Part shown: positions 21,901 through 33,000 of the stretch, one piece after another | How positions within the stretch are numbered: position 1 is the stretch's first letter | Layout of the letters: each line of letters starts with the position of its first letter | Source: Plumapathes pennacea | Taxonomy: Eukaryota; Cnidaria; Anthozoa; Antipatharia; Myriopathidae | DNA length: 64,000 bases | NCBI GenBank assembly: GCA_964036295.1 | Contig: OZ038470.1 | Location: 9,825,078 to 9,889,077 of the forward strand | Direction: 5' to 3' | The notes under the pieces: model-generated | Database searches by the model: none | The model's input: the letters and a program-made list of their open reading frames with translations, nothing else | Told to the model about the DNA's origin: nothing | Position numbers and translations under genes: made by a program

Positions 21901-24900
21901 AGTGTTGTGACTAGGCCGAATGTACTAGTGGTTTGTCCATTGCAATTGATGATTGCCGAAATGACCGTTCGAGCCGCATTTGTGACGGCTGTTCATTTCA
22001 AAGTCAAACAGAATAAAATCTGAATTGTAGAACTTCTTCATCGTTGTGTTGCTTGTTTAGTTATTGGCCTGACAGGATGTGCAGAAACAATACTTTCAAA
22101 CTAATTCAGTAGAGTTATATACATTCGAAGGTAAAGTGATAAAGATCGGCGATCAAGTAAAGCCGGCGTGTACTTAGTTTGCTTGAAAGGCTTGCAAGTC
22201 TGGTTTCTTCGTGACTCGAAGAACCGTGCACGCATCGTAAACTGTTTTTATTCCGAGATTTTAGGATTTCCTGTTAAATTCAGATTTCCTCCAGAGAATT
22301 ACGAAAGTCGGGTTTTTATTTCATTGTGATTTTGGTGCCCACGCGAAATTGCGTCTGGAAACCCTATGGAGCCACCTTAAGCTCTTTTTCTTTTTTTGCG
22401 TCAAGAAAGAGGTCCTCGTCCCAGGCCTCTTTCAGGTTATGACGTCAGAACACGTCGTCGTCGTTTCTCGACGTCGTGATGCTTAAAGTCTCTATAGTTT
22501 TCTTCATGCCCTGTCACAAAGGGTGTTCCGCAAAGGTCGGTTCTACGGCCGTTATTTTATCCCCGAGCTCCGCGAGGGTAGTAAGCACGACACTAGTGCT
22601 GTAGTATTGCGCTGTTTGGAGACTTCAAGCGGGTCGCCATCTCGAAATTTAATGTTCGTCTGTCAGTCAGTCTGGCGTACGACCTCAAGGCGTGGTTACC
22701 AAGCACCCACACTTAATTCATTACATTAACTACAATCCTGGCCAAAAGTCATGGGACACTTAGCTTTTTATCTGAAAATGATGACACTTTCACACTTCCA
22801 GCCCCCCTCCCCCTATACAATGTTGACTGAGTGTGCTCAAAGTGCACACTCTTTAAGCAACATTGTATAGGGGGAGGGGGGAGCCGCTTTTGTTGTTGAA
22901 AAAGAGTGATGGTGAAAAAATAGCATTTTTGCAGAGTGTCCCACATACTTTTGGCCAGGATTGAAGAATGTAACAAAATCTGTATGCTGATAATTTTCCC
23001 TCGAAGTATTGTTTTAATACGCTTCTGTCGCCAGTTTCGACACCGTATTTGCTCAGAGCAATCGGAACTTGGAGTCTTGAATGATTTAGTCAGATGTCTT
23101 ATTTTTTTCTTTCAAGAATAACTGTATCACATGCTGTAATCTGACATGCGGTGGTTGCAGCGAGAATCGTTCACAAGCCCTGTGAAGTATGACTAGGTCG
23201 GAAACCCGTGTATAATTTGAAGTAAACCGTTCAAGTTTTGTTTGATTCTGGGAGAAATCATGCAGTTTTGAGCGAGTTCACGTACAAAACAATTCGAACC
23301 ATTAAATATGCATGCCTGAGTCTGGTGCATAGAGTCCAGAGTAAAAAAAATTGCACAGGAAACCTATTTAATTGTACTGCCTATGAATTCAAAAATGGAA
23401 AATCAGTGTTCCTTTTTTCCCGTACTACGGCGGCCGACCAACTTCAAATGTTAGTATTAAATTTTGAGAACGTGCTTGGCAGACTATATGAATTCATTTG
23501 ATGTGCCGACCGTAGGAAATACGTTACTTCGTCACGCAATCGACTCTTCTTTTTTCAACGCAAAAGTAGAACACACACCATTCTTTTTCTCCTTCCTTTG
23601 CGTATAGCACTTGACTTCGAAGAAAAGATTGAGTCAACATTTTGGTAAAACAAAGGCTGCTCTTGTTGAGCAGAACCAAAGTAGAAGTACAATCAATGGC
23701 AGAGCGAGGGGTATCTGCGATTATCGTATTTCTAGTAGTAGTTAGGTTTTTAGCATTTAGGGATAAAATTGATCGGGTAATAGGATTTAGATTAGATTAA
23801 TATCACTAACTGTGTTTGAAATTTTCTTATTTCTCAATTTACTGTTATTTCCTTTTTCTGAGTTATTAGCTTTTTTTAGCCACACTGGAAATCTGAATTT
23901 AAACAAAGTTTACGTTTGTGTCCTGCATGTAATGAAAATTATGTCACTGTATTTATGTTTTTAAACAAATGTATCAGAAGCTTCACAAAGCTTACCTGAC
24001 TTCCTGTGTAGGATCCTTTCGCTTGGCCATCTCCTCTGGCTTCACTGGTCTCTCTTTGTAGTCAAATCGCCAGTTGAATGTTCCACGGATGTATGCATCC
24101 ATTGGTTTATACTGAAAAGTGTTATGGTCAATGAAGTCTATTGTTGGGCATACAGCTGTGCGGCGATCAAGAGCAATGCGCTCCAGAAGAGGTGGCAGCC
24201 AGCCCTTATTAGCTTCACAGTGAGCATCAAGGAACACCACTATTTCCCCTCCAGCATTGTTTGCTCCAATAATCCTTGCTTTGATTAATCCTACTCTTTC
24301 CTTGGTTCGTACAATCTTGATCTTACCCAGTTTCTTGGCATAGTCATCTAATTGCTGTTTTAAGTGATCTGGGAATAAAAGATTTACTATTTGAGAGAAA
24401 ATATCATTCCACATACTGTTCTATCTTTTCTACAGCACACTTGCCACAGTGCCAAGTAAGTTTACCCATTAGCCTGTTTTAAAAGACTGGTTCTTGACTC
24501 CAAGAACAACATATGCAAAATGATGTCCCTAGATGACATAACTGACATTTCAGAGAATACTACCAATTGCAACAGCTGTAAGAGATGCCAACCTCCAAAC
24601 ATTTTCAGACGAGAAGTTTGGGCCGGGGGTCTGGGGTTTTAGCGTGGCCCTGTGATGAGGGTCAGATCAGGGATTCAGGGATAGGGTAGGGTGTGGGGTT
24701 GACAAGTGAACTAAGTCCACTTCAGAGCAGAGGAACTTTAGCCAACACAGTGAGTCAAAAGTGTGCCTTTTAGTGCTTTTTACAGGATTTTTTTGTTGCA
24801 TTCAACTTTTCTTTAAAGGGGAGAAGATTCACCATGTTCTTGATCATGGGAAGTGGGAGATTTAAGATTCATGTTGGAGATGGACTTGAGTTTGTGGGTG

Positions 24901-27900
24901 AGCATGAGATGAAGCTCTCATGTGGTAGCTACTACCACTTGTTGGCATCTCTGTAACATGCCTTACACTGATCCACAGGCAGCCACCTATCAGTACAACA
25001 CAAAATGGCCCTCCCCAGGCCACATACAGAATAATACTCTATTTGTAAGAATTTGACCAAGTTTTGGTTTGTGTATAGTGGAACTGAGCAAAGGAATGCT
25101 TACTAGCTTCTTTTGTACTTGGCACTAACATGGCCACTGTATTAAATACAAAACAGTACAAATTTTGTATTCTGAATCTCCAGGGATTTAAAAGTCAAAA
25201 CAAATTTTTTGGCCCCCCTTCACCAACTGGTAGAGTGAAAATTTGCTGCACTAACTGCACAATGCCTTAAATGTGGAAAACTAGTCTGTAAAAGCTAACT
25301 TTAATATGATTAATATACAACAATAAACAACAACCTTTAACGCTGTAGTCATCCACCATAACAATTTCATGCAAAAAGTATGGTGGGGATCTGTCAATAA
25401 CACTGTGGACAGTCCTCATGAGAGTTGACCAGCCTTCGTTGTGAAATACAATTACCACACTTGCAGCTGGTAGATTCACTGGGTATTTGCGGTACTTGCA
25501 TCTACAAAGCCAAGGATAAAATGGTTACAATATTAGTTTGTAATGTTGACACATGCTTCAGACAGAGCTACATGTACTGTATGTTACCTTTGATATACAA
25601 GTATATGTAGTGTATCTGATTGGATTCACTGTACATACTGACATTTTTTTAGTCAGTTTGAGTGCAAAATAGAGGACAGATATCCTTTCAAACTTTACAG
25701 TGCTGCAAATAATTGAGGGGAGTTGAAAGGAGAAGTCAATGGGCTAATGTAATGAAAGAATGAATCTCAATCATAGCTGAGATCGCACGTGTACCCAGCG
25801 AAACTCAACATTTTGAAATTGTTTCAGTACAGCTGGTCAAAAACTATATAAAATTATATAATTTATTTGAAAAAGGAACATTTGAAAAAACAGCTGCATT
25901 TATCAACAAAAGTAAGTGACACACATCAGTGATCTATTTATGAATTTTACAAACATATCAGGATTTTGAAGACAGCAAAGTGAAAAGTCAAATAAGATAG
26001 TCTTCTTTTCACACATTCAATATTGTATTTCTACTGTAGGTACAATTAGGTCACCACAAAACAACCAATGAGAAATAAGAAACATAGAGCCTCGACAGCA
26101 GACTCATGGATATTGAGATGGACATGTAATTTTAGCGAGCCGTCCTGCGGTCAGGTTTTCCCTCTCCTTCTATGTCAACAATGGACTTCCAAATAAGAGA
26201 CTTCTCTTCAAATTAGGGCACGATCAACGTGATGCGTAACACGAAGCAGATGTTTGCGGCAGTGCTTTATTTCTAGTGTGAGCATAAATTCAGGTTCTAT
26301 ATAGCAGAGCCATTAAATAAATTATGCTCAAAGAAGCTAAAACTCAAGCAGCAGAAGAATCATGTTGTCCCAAGTTCAGCAAACTTGTCTGACTCAAAAA
26401 AAGGCAGGAAACTGTTACCCTCTCTCTCCTGCTTAGGTCATGTGTACGTCCCCCCTCGCCTGCTAAGGCAGCAGGAACCGGAAGTATTAAAAATGTTCCA
26501 CCCACCCCGACAGGAAATTGTCTGATTTCAGAAATTGCAGAGACCACAGGTCAGACAACTGTGTTTTCTGATTATGAATAGCTACAAATTTGTAGTTTTC
26601 TGATTCCTGAAATTCGGGAAACAGATTGGCCACAAAGCTTTCTGATTCATTACTGCAATTTCAGCGACGTCAGTAAATTTCCCCTGAAAATTGAGGCCAT
26701 CACAAAACAAAATCATGCCAGTCCTTTCAACAATGCTTTGGGCACATAAAGCTTTCCTTCAAATTTTTTATGTCAAAGTTCCACGTCTTTCAAAGTGAAA
26801 TCGTATGTGCAACGAATACCTTGACCGCAAAGGCAGTGAATCGGATTTCACGTCATTGTTTAGTTTTAGTTTTATGATTTGTGGCACTCGGAAGCCATAG
26901 AAAAGAAGCAGCCGGGTGCATCACTGTGCGCATTTCTTGGCCAGGCGAGGTACAACACATCTATTCGGACAAAGGTTGACTTACATAAATTTTTGCTTTG
27001 AAATCTGTATATGGAGGTATAATTACAACTTGTGTGATGAATGTGACCAGGCACAAGTGAGTCAAAAAGGGGATCACAAAAAATGTATTCAGACTGTGCA
27101 AAAACTATAGTTCTCAAAATAAATCTAAGGCCTGATGTAAAATCCTAGCTCTAGCAATATATTACACAGTGGCTCTAGTACTGTGTTTTATAATGAGGCC
27201 CAAGCTGTGCAAATATCATAGATTTCAGTTAAAAGTCAAAATCATGAATCATTATTTTATATGGACTATGCACCTAGTAATTTGGAATTTAGAATAACTA
27301 GTAGCCTGCCAGATGCCCAAACAACCTTCCAGTGGCTGTCAGCAACCATCCTAAGGGGTTTTAATTAAAACATGAATAATGCTGTATGAGTTGACTTGCT
27401 CAGGACCTGAAACCACTGTACTTTTTTTTTCTCCACTTGTCTGCTAACTTTATGGTTCACGGCCTGTCGGCAAATCGGATGCAGTCTTGAATTTGCATGT
27501 ACATGACGTCATGAAAGGTCGTGCCCGTGATTTGGCCACAGCTGCCAGTATATATTAACTATATGGCAACAAATTGCTCAGCGCGAAATATAAAAAGTAA
27601 ACTTTTCAATATCTTGTGGTGTTGTGGTTTCGATTCTTCTTGTTGTCTTTCAATGCTGCATGGTTTGGATTCACGTCGAAGAAACGCATGAACCAGTTGA
27701 ACGTAAATCGAAATGGAAGGTAGAGGAAACTATTCATTGTTACTTTCACCACCAGAAGCAAACTGGATAAATTTATCAAGACATTGTCATTCCATAATTA
27801 CAAAATTCAAAAGTTTGCCACTGAAATTTTGCCTTTTAATAACACGACACTTCATTTTGCACCTTTTCAAACCAAAATTCTGAAAACAGAAACGATAACC

Positions 27901-28800
27901 TTTTTTCAAACAAGACTTACTTTACATATCATCAATCCAAATGATGCTTCAATTTGTCTCCGTGACGCTATTTAGCGTGAAAATATTAATTATTTCATTG
28001 AAGCTAAGCAACTGTTTTGGGGCAAAAGAATTCAACAAATAAAACGATTTTCTTAAATAGTCACCCCCTCAGAACCCTTATCCACAATTTATAGCTTTAC
28101 AGAATGAAAACACTATTCTAAGCCAAATTATACGTCTTGTACTTGTACTGAATGTATTTAAACAGCATAATATAGCTATATTTCTAACCGCTAAAATAGA
28201 GTGTATGATCACAAACGATATGATCAAGGAAACAAGAGGCGTTTCTGACGACTACTGAAAACCTCAATAACTCACTTGAATATATAAAAAAAGAATAGTC
28301 ATTTATTAATAGGTCTGACGAAAAGTTTGCGCTCAAAAGCCACTAAACACAACCATGGTTTAAGAGAGCAAATACAGTTAATTATTGTATTCACATCATT
28401 CATTCATGTATATTGTGCATAACGGAATTATATAAAGAACAATACATGTTACTTACGCTTCGTGTCGCGTGTCTTTTATGGACCGATGCAAAGAGATCTT
28501 GTCGCTTATGAACTGATTGAATCCATATTCTCCGTAGGCTCTGTCTTTCTGTTTTTCCTCGTCTGGCTTTGTTTCCAACGGCTCTCCATTCTCTCCAGGC
28601 CCAGGGCCAAGCTTCAGGTCTTTCTCAGGTGTCCAGAAATCTTCAATTACTTTCATAATTCCCAACTTAGGGTGACTGCTAGCAACATGAAGCGGAAACA
28701 AATGGGGCCGAACATTGAAAGACTTGTACAGATAATACATGAAACCAAATAAAGCTGCGGCAGCCATGATTTTCGATGTTCTTCGTAACGTAAGGCGCAT
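12950..28800 (-). CDS. GALNT10: Polypeptide N-acetylgalactosaminyltransferase, GALNT10/GALNT7-like (complete, 8 exons)
   Basis: This enzyme starts mucin-type O-glycosylation by moving GalNAc from UDP-GalNAc to Ser/Thr in the Golgi. Exons: 28800-28457, 25501-25335, 24368-23996, 17179-17062, 16961-16641, 14066-13971, 13689-13552, 13114-12950. All junctions are GT-AG and in phase, giving 573 residues, a normal family length. Residues ~11-27 form a type II membrane anchor. A stem follows, then the GT-A catalytic domain with FHNEGWS (134-140), the metal-binding D218-A-H220, the acceptor motif [14 protein letters not shown] (317-330), and H352 in SRVGH. Residues ~442-573 are a three-repeat ricin-type lectin domain. 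The catalytic core ([33 protein letters not shown]) looks closest to vertebrate GALNT10. The first lectin repeat recalls GALNT7, so the exact orthologue is uncertain. Nothing is broken. Introns 1, 3 and 5 are full of mobile elements. Confidence 0.95.
14208..14339. mobile_element. 132-bp hairpin MITE with TA target duplication, GALNT intron 5
   Basis: The left arm GAGGGTTTGCACGGCGGCCA and its extension TGTTGGATGGCAGGAACAAT are matched by the complementary right arm ending GTAAACCCTC, with a few mismatches over ~48 bases and a ~35-base centre. TA lies on both sides (14206-14207, 14340-14341), as in Tc1/mariner-type insertions. No coding capacity. Confidence 0.75.
14628..15560 (+). repeat. Dispersed repeat family D, copy 1
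   Basis: This aligns by eye with 37738-38629 and onward over about 900 bases, in the same orientation. Shared landmarks include CGAGCGTAAGCGAGGG-like starts, CATCTCGAAATTTAATG, a TGTACAACAAGA block and TTTTGGGTTTTGTTTCC-like sequence. Shorter pieces of the same family lie at 22555-22683 and, inverted, at 45590-45735. No shared open frame. It sits in GALNT intron 5 (14067-16640). Confidence 0.75.
15074..15115 (+). repeat. AAAT microsatellite
   Basis: About ten units of AAAT/AATA with one interruption near the start. It lies inside the family D copy and is absent from the other copy at 37738. Confidence 0.9.
18165..18660 (+). pseudogene. Exon-like acidic ORF fragments with an internal duplication
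   Basis: An ATG at 18165 opens a Ser-rich acidic frame ([17 protein letters not shown]) that stops at 18305. A second frame continues with an acidic block ending [13 protein letters not shown] directly before a GTAAG splice-donor-like sequence at about 18420. The block that includes the donor recurs at about 18565-18655 with a short deletion. The layout resembles the first exon of the P2X7-intracellular-domain-like proteins that are abundant in cnidarians. That assignment is tentative, and the stop and duplication suggest it is not expressed intact. Confidence 0.35.
19200..19505 (-). pseudogene. Degenerate THAP-type zinc finger
   Basis: Reading the complement from an ATG near 19502, separate frames give a leading C-x4-C-type pair (CSAAGCDSN), then [19 protein letters not shown], which holds the second C-x2-H pair, and a downstream VPTIW block that matches the AVPxxF tail of THAP domains. 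These pieces lie in at least two frames, with stops between them, so this is a broken copy. THAP domains bind DNA and are found in P, Kolobok and related transposases. Confidence 0.5.
20319..20681 (-). pseudogene. Harbinger transposase N-terminal fragment
   Basis: A 120-codon minus-strand frame. An acidic leader ([13 protein letters not shown]) is followed by [20 protein letters not shown] and [16 protein letters not shown]. The spacing and the FRV...LP/LL...GIEGLC motifs are those of the N-terminal helix-turn-helix region of HARBI1-like transposases. The catalytic domain is missing: the frame runs into unrelated sequence after residue ~95. It belongs to the interrupted element 17900-22493 and supports its assignment to PIF/Harbinger. 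Confidence 0.75.
20790..22376. mobile_element. Second TTAA-target element, 1.59 kb, no transposase seen
   Basis: The termini GGTGGCTCCATAGGGT and ACCCTATGGAGCCACC are complementary over 16 bases, then diverge. TTAA flanks both sides (20786-20789, 22377-22380). The terminal sequence differs from the other TTAA element in this intron, so it is a separate family (piggyBac- or Kolobok-like by target only). Small frames inside (for example 21486-21674) show no family resemblance. Confidence 0.75.
22555..22683 (+). repeat. Repeat family D, 5' fragment
   Basis: About 130 bases matching the start of the copies at 14628 and 37738, including a CATCTCGAAATTTAATG block and TCTGGCGTAC at its end. Confidence 0.65.
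22733..22963. mobile_element. 231-bp near-palindromic MITE
   Basis: The ends CAATCCTGGCCAAAAGT and ACTTTTGGCCAGGATTG are perfect complements over 17 bases. The centre is a second strong hairpin: a C-rich arm ending TATACAATGTTG is matched by CAACATTGTATAGGGGGAGG. There is no coding frame. The internal C-rich plus TATAC-TGTTGA block recurs in the elements at 52455-52706 and 54193-54460, so these may form one superfamily. The family name is not known to me. Confidence 0.75.
22964..23745 (-). repeat. Dispersed repeat family F, copy 1
   Basis: This is the reverse complement, by eye, of 43480-44245 over nearly its whole length. Landmarks include GAGGGGTATCTGCGATTATC near its end and AATACGTTACTTCGTCACGC. 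A third, partial copy is at 38930-39149. It lies between the hairpin MITE 22733-22963 and exon 3 of the GALNT gene. No shared open frame. Confidence 0.75.
26079..26440 (-). repeat. Dispersed repeat family L, copy 1
   Basis: This is the reverse complement of 33255-33600, in GALNT intron 1. Shared sequence includes CAAATAAGAGACTTCTCTTC and TTAGCGAGCCGTCC. The other copy directly abuts a family M copy, so L and M may be parts of one longer element. Confidence 0.7.
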
Positions 28801-30078
28801 TTTGCGGGTCCTTGGAGAAATGAACCCTAATCACCAAACACCTTTTTCGCTCTATAGTTTCATGAATACTGTGCTGTGCGAATTCAAATCGGATCGAACT
28901 TAAAAATCTGAAAATTAAAAACTGAAACCGTGAAGAGATATGTCAAGTAAGGCATATATACTAGCTCTGTCCAGGTCCTCGCGATTTCTCAAGTTTGTGC
29001 ACCCCCCCTCCCCCCCCCCTTGTACGCAACAGTTTCAGGCCTCCTTTCCCTCCCCTCCCACGCCTCGAAAAATAGAAATAGAGATGGCGCTCGGCGCGGG
29101 AGGGGAGGGAAGGGGGAAGGGAACGCCTGATCGCAGTTTTGAACTGAAATAGCGGCAGTTCGCAACATTTTGGTTTATGAATAGCACCCCTCACACACTG
29201 CCTGGCGATGCACATTTCCGGAACTACCAAAACATGTTGGATCTCTTGAAAATTGATCTGGACACGTTTTGCAAACATTTCTTGTGAGACCATTCTTTGC
29301 AGCCGTCACACTCTGCACACCAAAGTTCGGGATCCTTAGCGTCACTCTTTCCACGCATCCTGCACTCGCAGATGAGAGCCAGTTTGTGTGCAAAATCGTA
29401 AGGCTTGTGGGATGTGACTTAGTTTACATAATCAGAATACTGCACAATGTGCTAGTAAGCTGAAGCCACAGAATAGGGCACAAAGGCCACGGTGGTAGCG
29501 GGCATTACCCCTTGATCTACCAAAAAAAAAAAAAAGAAGCCCAAGTAATAGCAGCCATGGACAGACTTTCTGAGTGCTGGTTTTTGGCAAGTGGGAACGG
29601 CTGGAAATGTTCATCTTTGATGCATTTCAGCAAATGCGGTCTGAATGCCGACATATCTTGATAATTCTAAAGATCATCAGGCCGTAAAATATTCACCCTT
29701 TCACGACCGGAGACTGATTAGATTGATTAACATTTCTGCTTTGTCTCGCCACGTTTTGAGGGATTGCGGCGAGCGTCTGCGAGCGAGAAACATGATCAGC
29801 CATCCGTGAAAAGGAGGCCGGCTCAGCTCCGAAGTAATTATTCATAATTTTGCTGTGAAATGTTATTTCGTGAGTTGGGAGAAAAGTTAGCATGTACGAT
29901 AAACGCAATTTGAACGTTCTTTGTGCTTTATATTGCATATTTCCTCTCTCGTTACGAAAACCATTCCGATGCATTGTTCGCATTCGGGTTTCAATGTTCG
30001 GAAAAACCCGCTGACGTCAACTCGTTTTGAGGGATTGCGAAGCGGGCGCACCAGTTTACTGGTCGCGTGGACATAAAC
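28801..30078. promoter_or_regulatory. Divergent intergenic region between GALNT and JmjC-like genes
   Basis: The two start codons face away from each other (minus-strand ATG at 28800, plus-strand ATG at 30079), separated by 1278 bases. The interval must contain both promoters or a shared one. It contains a C-rich/G-rich stretch (29000-29130), a short cysteine-rich frame remnant on the minus strand (29230-29400), and two copies of a CGTTTTGAGGGATTGCG motif at about 29752 and 30022. No TATA box was assigned. Confidence 0.5.
29230..29400 (-). pseudogene. Cysteine-rich, PHD-finger-like fragment
   Basis: The complement reads ICECRMRGK, then ELWCAECDGCKEWSHKKC, then a stop after about 20 more residues. 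The C-x-C ... C-x2-C ... C ... H-x2-C spacing resembles a partial PHD-type zinc finger. There is no start codon, splice site or neighbouring domain to make it a gene. It is probably a fragment of a mobile element or a dead exon. Confidence 0.35.
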
Positions 30079-33000
30079 ATGGGAGACAAATTAATGGAGG
30101 AAGCTTTTCACCTTGCCTTACTTGTTTGCGTTATCCTAAGCACGGGTCAGGGTACACCTGAGGTCCAAGATGAAAACTCACGCTGTGTTGGGGGCTGTGA
30201 AAGAAACCAGTTGCAGAACCTTCCGTTCATGATATCGCCAGAGGACTTTTTCTCCAAATTTGTTTTCAGACACAGGCCTGTTTTGATGAGAAACGGGTCA
30301 GCCACTTGGCCGGCACTGAAGGTGAGTACTTTTACAGTAGAAGAAAATCGTAGTATTGGGATAAAATGGTAAAAAAATACAAATCATGACCAAAAAGTTC
30401 AATTTCATTTGAACAGGGATTTGGGTGCTGAAGTTGTATCAAAAAAGTGCTTTGTGCATGTACATAATGTAGTCATAAGATAGCAAAGTCCGAATTGTCA
30501 AACTACGGGATCTTTTGTAGTCTCACTGTTGTTTTATATATGAAGCATTGTTATCTAACAATAAGCCAAGCTGAATAAATGTTTTAATTTTTACTTCTTG
30601 AAATCTGCAAACCCAGAAAAGAAATAGCAATTAGGTGAAAATCTTTTTTTTTTTTTTATTTAAACAATATTTGAGCATAACATTTGCTCCAGGAACTAAA
30701 GCTCATTGAGGGAGCTTATGTAAAATTAGGTGAAAATCTATGTAAAGACTCAACATTTCCATGTAAAGACTCGTGGCACTCTTTTTCCATATCTTAAATA
30801 TTTAAAGCTATGAAAATTATAGAACATTGTTAGCTACCTGCAGGTTTCCACCCAGTATAATTCCACAGCTACCACAGATGCTATACAAGGCTTCTGAAAT
30901 ATTTGATCTATTACATACTACAGCTGTAGTACATGTCATGTACATCAAGTTTGACATTCTACAGAAATTTATTAAGTGAGTTATAGCTGACCAATTTTGC
31001 CAGGGAGGCAGGGAGTAGTCCCATAATGGTAAAGTATAGAAAAATGAATCTATATAGGCCAATAGGGGTTCTGAAGCTTTTATACCTGCCAACATTTTTC
31101 AATTGCAAGGCGTGAGGTTTTTCAGAATTGGGGGGATGAGGGAGGGGGGTTGGTACAAGTGCCTGAAAGGCCCAAGCTTCCAGGGGGGTCTGGGAAAATT
31201 TTGAAATCTAGTCTCCCTGAAATGGCATTTCCTTCATTTTTGTGGTAGTTTTTGGTCAAATTTAAATGGTTTAAATCAGTTTTTTTGTAATAGCCAGCCA
31301 GGCGTGAGAAATTGGTCCGCAGGTGTGAGTTGGCATGAGATTGAAATTTTCGACCCGCAAGCATGAGACTCACGCCTAAGGCATGAGAGTTGGCAGGTAT
31401 AAACTTTGATCACCCACAATTTAGACCATCACAAAATTTGGGGAGAGTACTATTATTTACATAGACTTTTCCTCTCTTGCATCAGTTTCGAGTTTCTATA
31501 TTTTTCAAAAGTGCAGCAGTTGAGGCTGTTATAGCCAAAAGTTCTTAGCCAGGCGTGAAAAATTGGTCTGAGGGATAGACATGAATCAGGCGCTAGTTCG
31601 GAGTTTTCAACCCACAGGTGTGAGAGTTGGCAGGTAGAATATTAATGAGCATGTTTATGAGCATGGGAGTGACAAAGTAAGTGACATAATTAGAGCATTT
31701 TCTGAATTGACTGTCGAAAACCCAAACCAAAAATATCATAAATCCAATCAATGAGGTGAGCAAAAACTTGTCCAACTGATTAACAGCCGCAACTCTAAGC
31801 CTTGTCTATACCAAGGGTCTATTTTTCTTACAAAGGTTGCCTATTTTTCTTACACAGACCTGGCTGAATATCGCAACCAGGTTTGGCTTTTGCTCTTGAT
31901 CGGACAATGTTGCTAAACTTGTAAGGACCATTATAATTATTGGTAAGCATAGCAAATGCTAAACTAAAGCAATCACATGATTACTTTTGACAGAATATAT
32001 AAAGATTGATCGATTGATGGACAGTCATGCAAAAATGTCTCTATGGCTTTATGGACAAAATTAAAAATAAGTGTTATATAAGATGATTGATTAGCTTCAG
32101 CTGGGTAGAACTAGAAGTAAAAACTAAATTGTCATGATTATTACTGATGTTGTTGTTAAGTAACAAGTACATAACTGTGTGATTGTGTGTTTGATTACAT
32201 GTATTTTACCACCAAATCTCTTGTTTGAAGGTATGGACAGACCATTACTTTATGAAGGCTTACAAACAAAGCACCACTGTTCCAGTTGTTAAAGGACTAT
32301 TGGATATTCATCAGCATCTTTTACATCTCTCAGTTGATGAGTTCTTTCATAGATACACTTTGGAGGACTTGACACTAATAGACACAATAAATAACCAAAT
32401 GCTACACGATGTCATTGTTCCATTATGCTTGCGCTGTAAACATCTGATGAAAGGACTACAAGTATCCTATTGGCTGCGTAATCACAACAAGTCAAGAACA
32501 GCCCTCCATGTTGGTGCTAAAGAACACCTGATGGCTGTAGTGAAGGGAAGCTTGAGGGTGTCTTTGATGTCAGCATTATATTCTGAGAAGCTTTGGTCTG
32601 GGAAGCCACATGAAATTTTGGAAAACTTTAACCAAGGTACATGGTTCATATATGTTATTTATGACTTAGTTTCTGTGTACTACTCACATTACACTTATGT
32701 CACATTTATGCACTGCACACATACTAATCGAGACAACAGTACATAAAACTAGACTGGCGTTGCCAGTGGGCTCGCGGCATTAGTTGGGTCGAGAGCAGAA
32801 TAATTAAATTAAAATGGAAAGCAAGGACAAGAGCGGAACTTCCAGGAAGCTTCCAGTTTCTCACCAGAAATGTATCACACAGTATAGAGAACTTGGCTTT
32901 TGACACCTTGCTTAAATGAAACTTGATTAAACTATAAATTTATCATTACAACACTCATACACTTGGTTCTTAAAGGTTGAGCGACTCTGCATTTTGAGCT

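Larger units (their letters stand above)
17900..22493 (-). mobile_element. Harbinger element interrupted by two TTAA-target elements
   Basis: The ends read AGAGACTTTAAGCACCACGACG at the left, after removing the insertion at 17911-19820, and the complement at the right (CGTCGTGATGCTTAAAGTCTCT). ATA flanks both sides (17897-17899, 22494-22496). The subterminal sequence is rich in CGTCGT. A Harbinger-type transposase fragment lies at 20319-20681. The two guests each occupy a TTAA of this element: 17911-19820 in the left terminal repeat itself and 20790-22376 downstream of the ORF. Removing both would leave roughly 1.1 kb. It lies in GALNT intron 3. Confidence 0.8.

Noticed and set aside
28462..28752. 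96-codon plus ORF
   Set aside because: Antisense of GALNT exon 1, which has a proper splice donor and continues in phase into exon 2.
28480..28760. Possible extra exon between GALNT exons 1 and 2
   Set aside because: Exon 1 (ending GC) and exon 2 (starting A) complete an Ala codon and give continuous family sequence RHEACKYRKYP, so no exon is missing.
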